From Alphaproteobacteria bacterium (GTDB lineage: Bacteria; Pseudomonadota; Alphaproteobacteria; Micropepsales; Micropepsaceae), in contig JAFKEW010000062.1 of assembly GCA_017308375.1 (NCBI GenBank), positions 1 to 64,000 of the forward strand: a stretch of 64,000 nt of DNA. Reading direction: 5' to 3'. The notes under the pieces were generated by a model that worked only from the letters and a program-made list of their open reading frames with translations, had not been told where the DNA came from and ran no database searches. A program made the position numbers and the translations under genes. Below, piece after piece: positions 58,501-64,000 of the stretch. Positions within the stretch are counted from its first letter, which is position 1, and every line of letters begins with the position of its first letter.

Positions 58501-59509
58501 CCAACTGGCTGACCACCTGCGCCGAACCGCGCGAAATACCATCCACCGACCATGCGCGGCTGTTATCCTTGCTGGCGATCTCGACCTTCGGCCGGATTTG
58601 GCAATTTCCCGCACGCAAATCGCTGCCGAACCACGACACGACGAGCGACACGCTCTCGATGCCCGGACAGGACGCCTGCAGGCGATCGAGCGACACCCGA
58701 AAATCCGCAGTCGTTGACACGGCCAGGACGTTCTCGGATGCCGTAGTTCCACCGCCAGCCTTTCGAGTGACCTTCTCGGTGGCATATACGAACTCGCCGG
58801 TGCCCGGGATGATGGTCACCGCCTTTGTTGCGCCCTCGGCGGTATCCGCCTCGTCGAGCGCTCGAAACACCTCGACGTTGAGCTGCGGAATGCGGTTCCC
58901 GAACCGCTCGAGCAGGATATCCTCGAACACGAGGTAGGCGGTGCCGCGATATCCCGGCGTCTCGTTCCCGGTGCGCGCCGCGATGTAGGGATCCGGCGCC
59001 TGGCTTTCGTCGCCCGCATACCACCGCCAGTCGACCCCCTCGAGGTTCATCAACTCGCCATCCGCCCAGATGCGGCCGATGCCGGAAATCGGGCCCTCGC
59101 AGAGCGCTACCGCGAACGAGCAGTAGTAGAGGTATGTGGTGGTGATGATCTCGGGCGACGATCCACCGCCGATCCCGCCCTTGCCGCCACCGCCCTGGCG
59201 ATCCTCGACGACCTCTTCCCGGAAGTCCGTCGCCCAGACCACGTTCCCGCCGACGCGCATGCGCCCGAACACTTGCGGGATCACTGCGCCCTCGGTCGCC
59301 CCGGTGATGCGGGCTGTTTCGAGGCGCGCGCCCTCGATGCGCTGGGCAGGAGGCGCCGGCGTGAACAGGCTGACAAGATAGCTATCGACGGCGGTGCCGA
59401 TTGCGGTGCCGACCGCGCCACCGATGGCGGCGGCCGAGACGCCAAGAATAGCGCCGCCAATGGAGCCACCGATGGCCGTGCCAACAATGCCCAATGCGAT
59501 AGAAGCCAT
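55586..59509 (-). CDS. GTA-like tail-tip protein with TIM-barrel (glycoside hydrolase-like) domain
   Basis: A 1307-residue protein with a Gly/Ala-rich hydrophobic N-terminus (SIALGIVGTAIGGSIGGAILG), a central TIM-barrel-like domain (about 300-760; IQECKARGLRLTLYPFLMMD, GVDAFLIGSELRGLTQVR, VDFVGIDNYMPLSDWRDG, FTEFGCPAVDRGTNQPNTF), and a C-terminal gpJ-like beta region. This is the arrangement of RcGTA gp15 and phage tail-tip hubs, thought to touch and perhaps hydrolyse the cell surface. Long size and position after NlpC/P60 agree. Confidence 0.9.
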   Translation of the reverse strand: MASIALGIVGTAIGGSIGGAILGVSAAAIGGAVGTAIGTAVDSYLVSLFTPAPPAQRIEGARLETARITGATEGAVIPQVFGRMRVGGNVVWATDFREEVVEDRQGGGGKGGIGGGSSPEIITTTYLYYCSFAVALCEGPISGIGRIWADGELMNLEGVDWRWYAGDESQAPDPYIAARTGNETPGYRGTAYLVFEDILLERFGNRIPQLNVEVFRALDEADTAEGATKAVTIIPGTGEFVYATEKVTRKAGGGTTASENVLAVSTTADFRVSLDRLQASCPGIESVSLVVSWFGSDLRAGNCQIRPKVEIASKDNSRAWSVDGISRGSAQVVSQLDGRPAFGGTPSDFSVTQAIQECKARGLRLTLYPFLMMDIPSENGLPDPYSDNAGTNGQPVFPWRGRITCSPAAGYAGSVDKTGDAATQVAAFFNGTWGYRRMVLHYAQLCAAAGGVDAFLIGSELRGLTQVRSSASDYPAVGLMVTLANDCRAILGAGTKISYAADWSEYFGHHPGDGSGDVYFNLDALWAAPNVDFVGIDNYMPLSDWRDGFDHVDAGEFASIYEREYLQSNIEGGEGFDWYYASAGARASQIRTPITDGGAGKPWVFRYKDLRSWWSNQHYNRSGGTESGAPTAWVPESKPIRFTEFGCPAVDRGTNQPNTFYDPKSSESFAPYFSRGWRDDTIQRAYLEAVLTYWRDNANNPASAVYSGRMIDVDECAAWTWDARPYPWFPALDDVWSDGENWRLGHWLNGRLGSVSLAALVRYLCGRAGLTPEFVDVRQMWGGLEGYVIGALESPRASIATLAQHFGFDAVESEGRIMFRMRGRAPAATLSLDDLVQQDGNGDVIEFERGQETELPQAIKWSIARADEEYDTATVEARRITVEASRITSTAFPVAVPPEEAERRVRRTLQEIWVGREGASFRLPPSRLGLDPSDVLAIQHDGRLYDLRLLTTNDGADRALTAIMQDREVYDLPPGGDRAAAVARTILFGEPQVVFLDLPQISVLEDAHQPLIGAYANPWPGSMAIYYSPTLDDFLRLSSFSSRAQFGTTVEGFHSGPTSRFDMGNALVINLPTGTLQSVTDISLFDGANAFAVETAPDVWEIVQAGEVELIGANRYRLTRLLRGLRGTEDQMVATVPAGAKFVVLDSSLSRVPISLNDIDRTYNWLVGPAGLPYTDASYIADEFTPIGRGLLPFAVAHVEQPYRHGRVPGDYTIRWTRRSRDLAADSWATVDVPLGEDVEAYEVDILNGATVLRTLETGAPSAVYTSAQQIADWGAQLGPGSTLTIRIAQLSALLGRGIERTVTLQF

Positions 59510-59512
59510 GGT

Positions 59513-59977
59513 TCAGATGGTCTTTCTCAAAGCGTCCCGCTGCTGCGGATAAAGGAAGGCGAACGTGATGCGCCGGCGCCAGGCGTCGGTGAGCGGTTCC
59601 TCGATCACACCGAGGCTGTGGTAGGAATGAACGAAGGCGCCCTCGTCGGTCAGGATCCCGCAGTGCTTGGCGATCGCCGATTCCCTCATCCGGAATAACA
59701 CCACCGCGCCCGGCCTAATTTCAGCGAGAGGGATCGGTACCATGTAGGCCGCCAGCCCTTCGGCCAGCACCTCCCGCGCGCCGACCTCGCCCCAATCCCG
59801 GGAGTACCGTGGAACTTTGACCGGCTCCGGCCCGATCAACTCGCGCCAGACGCCCCGCGCCAGCCCGAGGCAATCGCAACCGATTCCCTTTCGGCTGGCC
59901 TGGTCGTGATATGGCGTGCCCAGCCAGCCCCGCGCGGTTTCGATGACGCGAGCGCTCGACATAGCCCGCCGGCTCAC
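59513..59977 (-). CDS. NlpC/P60 tail peptidase (GTA gp14-like)
   Basis: A 154-residue enzyme from the GTG at 59977, which overlaps the upstream stop (GTGA) and follows GGGAGAGG; the ATG at 59962 is the alternative. The catalytic Cys is in GIGCDCLGLARGV and the His in IAKHCGILTDEGAF, matching the NlpC/P60 fold. In tailed phages and GTA this peptidase trims peptidoglycan for DNA delivery. It lies 3 bp ahead of the TIM-barrel protein. Confidence 0.87.
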   Translation of the reverse strand: MSRRAMSSARVIETARGWLGTPYHDQASRKGIGCDCLGLARGVWRELIGPEPVKVPRYSRDWGEVGAREVLAEGLAAYMVPIPLAEIRPGAVVLFRMRESAIAKHCGILTDEGAFVHSYHSLGVIEEPLTDAWRRRITFAFLYPQQRDALRKTI

Positions 59978-60858
59978 AGAACCTCTCCCGAGTTGCGGCC
60001 GCTTTTGGTCGCGTAGCGGATCAGCGCGTCCTGGCCCGGGATGTGCGGGAAGCCCCGGAAATTTGCCATATTCGCGAACTTGGCCCGGCAAGTGCCGGTG
60101 CGCTTATCGCACCCGGCGCGGACCACGAAGGCATCACCGATGGCGATGGCGCGGACCGGCTTCTCGAGCAGACTGATCGTCACGATGCCGCCGACCTTGG
60201 AGTGAAGCATCACCTCTGCCCGCCGGTCATTGTTTTCGCCGCTCGCCCACTCGAGAGAGCCGAACGCAAACCAGCCATCATCAAAGGCGTCGATCCCCGA
60301 GACAACGAAGGCGCGGTCCCGCAGGACACTCGTCACCGATCCGGTGCCCTTGAAGGCAGAGGCCTCGAGGTTGACCTTGCAGCGGCCGTCGCCGAGCTCC
60401 GCATCGCAAGTCGCCATGTATGCGCGACCGACTGTCTGCTGCAGGATATGCGCCATGGAGCGCACCTCGGCGACGAAGATCATGCGGCCGCGCCGGACCT
60501 GCCCGATGTTGCCGCGCCGCAGGAGAACCCGCTCGGCGGTGCTCTGCCAGTTGACCCGCCAGACCTCGACGATCGCATTATCCCACCGCCCATCGAGGAT
60601 ATCCGTCTCGGTGATGCGGTCGGAAGAAACGACCCCTTCGGCGTCCTGGCTGTCGACGGCAAGATCGGACCCAGCGCGGACCTCGGACGCGATGAGGCCC
60701 GACTCCGGCTCGAAGTCGGTGCCATCGAATACCAGCGTCACGTCATGGTCAGTGAAGCCGAACACCTCGCCGTCCGAGCGCGTGATGCGCCAGCACCAGG
60801 CAAGCGTCGTCGCCCCGCTGGCCAGATGGCCAGCGAGACCGCCGTCAAATTGCTTCAT
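59974..60858 (-). CDS. DUF2163 tail protein (GTA gp13-like)
   Basis: The 294-residue protein matches DUF2163/phage BR0599-type: WCWRITRSDGEVFGFTDHD, LRRGNIGQVRRGRMIFVAE, the Cys-containing YMATCDAELGDGRCKVNL, and RAGCDKRTGTCRAKFANM near the C-terminus. In RcGTA the equivalent forms part of the baseplate hub, and its cysteines hold an iron-sulfur cluster. It overlaps the next gene by 4 bp. Confidence 0.88.
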   Translation of the reverse strand: MKQFDGGLAGHLASGATTLAWCWRITRSDGEVFGFTDHDVTLVFDGTDFEPESGLIASEVRAGSDLAVDSQDAEGVVSSDRITETDILDGRWDNAIVEVWRVNWQSTAERVLLRRGNIGQVRRGRMIFVAEVRSMAHILQQTVGRAYMATCDAELGDGRCKVNLEASAFKGTGSVTSVLRDRAFVVSGIDAFDDGWFAFGSLEWASGENNDRRAEVMLHSKVGGIVTISLLEKPVRAIAIGDAFVVRAGCDKRTGTCRAKFANMANFRGFPHIPGQDALIRYATKSGRNSGEVL

Positions 60859-60882
60859 GGGAACTCCCGCGGCGCCCGGCGC

Positions 60883-62502
60883 CTAACCGTAATTCGTCAC
60901 CAAGGTGAAGGTATTCGGGTTGATGATCGAAAGATCGCCGCTCCGATTCCGATAGATTTTCCCTCTCATCGTTGGAGCGTTCACAAAGCGGAGGTGCGCA
61001 TACCCGGGGTCCAATGCACCACGGACTTTGCAGTCCTCAAACACCAGATCGTCAATGGTGCCTCCCTCGAGCCAGAACAAATGGGTGGTCGCGCCGGGCT
61101 GCGGCAGGAACAGGCAGTCGCGAGCAACCACGTTCTTGAAGCCGTCCATGTAGAACATGGCCGTCCGACCGTGCTGGAAGGCGCCCTTGAGGTAGAGGAA
61201 GCAATTGGTCGCCCAGATGCCGTATTCCGGGTTTGCAGACGGGTGATTGCCCGACAACTGCACCCCGGTCCCCTCGACGTACAGATGGATGGGCTGCGCC
61301 TCCGAGACACCAATCACCCTGATCAGAGAGTTGACGGTGGATCCGTCTCCAACGTCATTGCCGTTGCTGGTGAGGTTCTTGATCCACACGTTGTAGAGAT
61401 CGCGAGCACCCTGCACGCCGACGCCCGTAAAGATGGGATGCGAGCCCACCTGACGGGCAATGTGGATGCCACCCTGGCAGCGGTTGATCTCGCAGTCCTC
61501 GATGATCACATTCCGCGCGCTACCCCGGATCGCGTAGCCGCCCATGACGTTCTGGAAGAAGCACGAGCGCACCACGATCTGGTCGATGCCGAACTTCTCG
61601 GTCTCGTCGAAGTCCAGCGCCTGGCTGTCCGACACGCCCTCGAACCGGCACCGCTCGATGACGCCGGGGCCGAACCAGTTACAGGCCGTCTTGATGTGCT
61701 GGCCAAAGATGGAGTCGCGCAGATACGACCCCTTGCCGATGTTGTAGGCCACGATCGACGAGCTGCTCCACTGCGAGGCCGGGGCATTCGATTTGTTCTT
61801 GCTGAACTCGCAGCGCTCGATTTCCAGCTTCGTGGCGAGGAAGGGATTGGAGCCGGTATACTGCACGGTCAGGATTTCGCCCGGAGACGCGCCGAAGAAG
61901 CTGTCGTGCGCATAGACCCGGCGCGCATCCGTAATCTGCACTTCCCCGTCCATATAATCGAAGATATTCGAGAAAACCGTGTTGTCCCGATTGGCCCCGT
62001 TTACCACCCGGACGTGATCGAATTCGATCAGGGCACCGCCATTGAGCCAGAGCAGCGGGTGCCCGCCGGCACCGGACGGATTGCTGCCATTGTTCTGCCC
62101 GTCGATCACCAGATTGCGGAACGTCAGCGAAACATTGTTCGCCTTGCTCGTTTTCAGGATCGTCGCGCAGGTGCTGGCATAGACGCCGTTGAAGTCCGCG
62201 ACGAGCGCCGCTCCGCCCAGGTCGAGCAAGAGGCTCTGAGTGAGCTCGGCATCCACGAGCTTGAACCGGCGCGTTGCGTCGGTGCAGATGATCTTGCCGT
62301 GCCCCTGCGCCCAGGCTTCCGCGCAGGCCATCAGGAACATTCCTGTTTCGTCTGATCCATCGCCCTTTAGGCCGAAGGCGACGAGATCGACGCCCTGCAC
62401 CGCCACGACCGGGTCGTCCGGATCCACAGGATCAACCGGATCAACAGGCGTAGTGCCGAGCAGGGCTGCTTCGAATGCTCTGTAATTCCGCATCTTAATC
62501 AT
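60883..62502 (-). CDS. Right-handed beta-helix tailspike
   Basis: A 539-residue protein with a short N-terminal head-binding piece (NYRAFEAALLGTTP), a Pro/Asp repeat linker (PVDPVDPVDPDDPV), then a pectate-lyase-like parallel beta-helix starting VAFGLKGDGSDETGMF and continuing with rungs such as VIIEDCEINRCQGGIHI. Such spikes bind or depolymerise surface polysaccharide. It sits between the fibre genes and DUF2163, where GTA has none, so it looks inserted as a host-range module. It overlaps the upstream gene by 8 bp. Confidence 0.8.
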   Translation of the reverse strand: MIKMRNYRAFEAALLGTTPVDPVDPVDPDDPVVAVQGVDLVAFGLKGDGSDETGMFLMACAEAWAQGHGKIICTDATRRFKLVDAELTQSLLLDLGGAALVADFNGVYASTCATILKTSKANNVSLTFRNLVIDGQNNGSNPSGAGGHPLLWLNGGALIEFDHVRVVNGANRDNTVFSNIFDYMDGEVQITDARRVYAHDSFFGASPGEILTVQYTGSNPFLATKLEIERCEFSKNKSNAPASQWSSSSIVAYNIGKGSYLRDSIFGQHIKTACNWFGPGVIERCRFEGVSDSQALDFDETEKFGIDQIVVRSCFFQNVMGGYAIRGSARNVIIEDCEINRCQGGIHIARQVGSHPIFTGVGVQGARDLYNVWIKNLTSNGNDVGDGSTVNSLIRVIGVSEAQPIHLYVEGTGVQLSGNHPSANPEYGIWATNCFLYLKGAFQHGRTAMFYMDGFKNVVARDCLFLPQPGATTHLFWLEGGTIDDLVFEDCKVRGALDPGYAHLRFVNAPTMRGKIYRNRSGDLSIINPNTFTLVTNYG

Positions 62503-63052
62503 CCGTCTCGTACATCATGGTGCCGTAGAGGCCGCCGGCCTTCACTTCAGACTGCGTCAGGATGGCGTTGTTTCCAGCGGTGCTGGACGACGCATAGAAG
62601 GTCACGTCCCCGGCGAGCAGGAAGCCATACACGCCGCCATTTTCGGTGGCAGGCAGATCGAAGCAATTTTGATAGGGAACCTGCATGGCAACACGCCTCC
62701 CGGTGGAGGTCATCGCCGCGAACGGCAGGCTGGCGCCGTCCAGCGTCAGCACGCCATCCATGCCGCCAAGAGTGACGATTCCCACGTACATGGTGACAAA
62801 CACCAACCGGCCAGTTTTTACGTAAAACCCGTTTTGCGCGGAGAAGGTAGGAGCGCCCGGTGTCGTTCCGCCCTTAAGAGCCGGCGTCCACGCCCCGCTG
62901 CTCTGGGAGACGTAGCGCGTCCCGCCCGCCGTCACACCATCATGCAATCGCAGCTCATCGCGCTCGGTGTCGACGGTGATCTCACCAATCGCCCCGATGT
63001 ATGCGCCGTTCTCCGCCGTGGTTCCCCGTCGAAAGCGAAGTTGATCCGCCAT
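62495..63052 (-). CDS. Tail fibre/receptor-binding protein (short copy)
   Basis: The first 50 residues (LRFRRGTTAENGAYIGAIGE and ITVDTERDELRLHDG) match the phage fibre N-terminal domain shared with hyaluronate-lyase-like and tropism-determinant proteins. The remaining 130 residues, ending YGTMMYETDD, form a beta-rich tip. The whole 185-residue protein aligns with the C-terminal two-thirds of the next gene, so one arose by tandem duplication. It may bind a surface glycan. Confidence 0.75.
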   Translation of the reverse strand: MADQLRFRRGTTAENGAYIGAIGEITVDTERDELRLHDGVTAGGTRYVSQSSGAWTPALKGGTTPGAPTFSAQNGFYVKTGRLVFVTMYVGIVTLGGMDGVLTLDGASLPFAAMTSTGRRVAMQVPYQNCFDLPATENGGVYGFLLAGDVTFYASSSTAGNNAILTQSEVKAGGLYGTMMYETDD

Positions 63053-63053
63053 T

Positions 63054-64000
63054 TTACTGCTCCGTCTCGTAGGTCATTGTTGCGTAGAAAGCCCCGGCCT
63101 CGCCCAAATGCGCATCGGTGATGGGGACGTTCCCGGTTGTATTGGTGGCCGTATAGAGCCGGATGTTCCCCCCGATATTCAGGCCCTTAATATTTCTCTC
63201 ATTCTCTCCGAGCAGGAAGTTCGACCAATACGGGACAATCAGCCCCTGCCGCCTGGCTGCGTCTGTCAAAGACGCAAATGGCAGGCAACTACCGGGGATC
63301 ATGATTGGTCCCGATATGCCACCCTTGGCACTCCAAGCCAGATAGAGGCTGACGAAAACCAGCCGGCCCATTTTCACGTAGTAGCCAGACTGCGCGGCAT
63401 ATGTGGGCGATCCTGGTGTCGACGCGCCGGCCAGTATCGGGGTCCACGACCCGCTGGACTGACCAGGGATCGTCGCGCCGCCCTCGGTTTCGCTATCATG
63501 CAGACGCAATTCCATGCGCTGCGTATCCACGGTCAACTCGCCCGCCAGCCCCAGGAAGGCGTCGTTAAGGGCGGTCGAGTGACGGCGCAGCTTCAGCTGT
63601 TTCCCGTCTGCAACGGTGCCCAGATCGATCACGTCTCCGGGACCGTACGCTAGGTCGACCTCATAGCGCGGGCTGTTCTCGATAAGGAACGGCGCCGTCG
63701 CCGACAGACCGCCAAAATCGTGCCCGCCGGCCAAAAGCGCTTGAGCATCAAAGTGAGGCAGAGCGGCCAAACCGAGCGCGGCCCTCCCGCTGGACAGATC
63801 CGCGCTGGCGAGCAACTCCAAGCCCGTGGCCCCGTAGAGCGACGGAGAAAGCTGGGCGAGCCCAACGCTCCCTTCAGCTGCGGTCACGCCCGACATCCAG
63901 AGAGCCCAATCCAGGCCGGGAGCCGGCGTCACGTTCGTGCTGGGCCGCAACGCGAGCCAAAGCGATCCGCCGCTGATAACGACTTGCCCAGCCGTATAGC
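63054..64000 (-). CDS. Tail fibre/receptor-binding protein, 5' end off the window
   Basis: The frame continues upstream of 63950 without a stop to the right edge (reading YTAGQVVISGGSLWLALRPS), so the gene is cut by the window. The visible part has this chitin-binding-like segment, a linker, a fibre domain (LKLRRHSTALNDAFLGLAGE, LTVDTQRMELRLHDS) and a beta-rich tip ending YATMTYETEQ. It shares the last two domains with the gene at 62495-63052. The first ATG-like start visible (63950) is not the true start. Confidence 0.75.
   Translation of the reverse strand, partial: YTAGQVVISGGSLWLALRPSTNVTPAPGLDWALWMSGVTAAEGSVGLAQLSPSLYGATGLELLASADLSSGRAALGLAALPHFDAQALLAGGHDFGGLSATAPFLIENSPRYEVDLAYGPGDVIDLGTVADGKQLKLRRHSTALNDAFLGLAGELTVDTQRMELRLHDSETEGGATIPGQSSGSWTPILAGASTPGSPTYAAQSGYYVKMGRLVFVSLYLAWSAKGGISGPIMIPGSCLPFASLTDAARRQGLIVPYWSNFLLGENERNIKGLNIGGNIRLYTATNTTGNVPITDAHLGEAGAFYATMTYETEQ

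Larger units (their letters stand above)
49582..64000 (-). mobile_element. Right-truncated prophage with GTA-like tail, beside the initiator tRNA
   Basis: From 49.6 kb to the window edge nearly all genes read leftward and are phage-type: fibres, tailspike, DUF2163, NlpC/P60, TIM-barrel tail-tip protein, DUF2793, holin, lysozyme, spanins and a restriction-modification gene. The order DUF2163 - NlpC/P60 - TIM-barrel protein is that of the gene transfer agent and related siphophages. The tRNA at 49418-49494 is a plausible boundary. No integrase, terminase, capsid or second att copy is inside the window, so the element continues to the right and its exact ends are unknown. Confidence 0.8.

Noticed and set aside
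55559..62355. Long plus-strand frames (702 and 770 codons) across the tail genes
   Set aside because: They mirror coding minus-strand genes and have shadow composition; tail motifs are all on the minus strand.
62495..64000. Diversity-generating retroelement target in the fibre tip
   Set aside because: No reverse transcriptase or template repeat is visible in the window and the two tips diverge over their whole length; cannot be excluded beyond the right edge.
49582..64000. True gene transfer agent cluster
   Set aside because: Dedicated lysis genes, a tailspike, fibres and a restriction enzyme next to a tRNA point to a prophage; GTA clusters normally lack these.

Overview
This window looks like the chromosome of a GC-rich, flagellated alphaproteobacterium related in gene content to Caulobacter/Rhizomicrobium-type lineages. 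The evidence is an flbT-flaF pair beside two flagellin genes, consensus sigma-54 (-24/-12) promoters in front of flagellar genes, TTAA-N7-TTAA (CtrA-type) boxes, a DksA that lacks the usual zinc-finger cysteines, the gpmI-envC-ctpA-deacetylase-rppH run, and a divergent tsaD/hemC pair. The species cannot be fixed from the sequence alone.

Layout. 1-6.9 kb is housekeeping: a CHAD protein cut by the left edge, a histidine phosphatase, a thioesterase, malate dehydrogenase, exonuclease III, a 41-residue membrane protein behind a leader hairpin, tsaD, hemC and hemD. 7.1-12.5 kb is the flagellin locus: a TPR-glycosyltransferase of the FlmG type, flbT, flaF, two paralogous flagellins with their own sigma-54 promoters and terminators, and a FlaG-like protein. 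12.5-27 kb is a flagellin-glycosylation island: pseB, pseC, pseI, a pseF-pseG fusion, a second FlmG-like protein, and a leftward cluster encoding a sulfotransferase, a C-methyltransferase-type enzyme, a two-part transketolase, an SDR, an ATP-grasp enzyme and a GH57-like protein. 27-32 kb holds a large flagellin-associated beta-propeller protein, a palindrome-rich spacer and an FlgN/FlbY-like gene with flgJ (rod-binding domain only) and flgI. 32-39 kb is gpmI, envC-like, ctpA, polysaccharide deacetylase, rppH and an alpha/beta hydrolase. 39-48.6 kb is a second flagellar region: a large periplasmic protein, motE (frameshifted), a DUF6468-type gene, fliM (broken by an internal deletion) and fliL on the minus strand, and flgF, flgG, flgA and flgH on the plus strand. 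dksA and an initiator tRNA follow.

From 49.5 kb to the right edge lies the end of a prophage with a GTA-like tail, transcribed toward the initiator tRNA. It carries duplicated fibre genes, a beta-helix tailspike, DUF2163, NlpC/P60 and TIM-barrel tail-tip proteins, a DUF2793 protein, a compact lysis cassette (holin, lysozyme, overlapping spanins) and, next to the tRNA, a single-chain MmeI-type restriction-modification enzyme. No integrase or head genes are inside the window.

How the parts may fit: CtrA-type and sigma-54 sites, FlbT and FlaF suggest Caulobacter-like staged control of flagellin. PseB/C/G/I/F would make an activated nonulosonic acid, and the FlmG-like proteins would put it on flagellin. 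The sulfotransferase/transketolase/SDR/ATP-grasp/GH57 genes look like an undescribed tailoring module. Three genes (tkt junction, motE, fliM) carry frame-breaking lesions, so the strain may be losing motility or the sequence may contain errors; reads would settle this.
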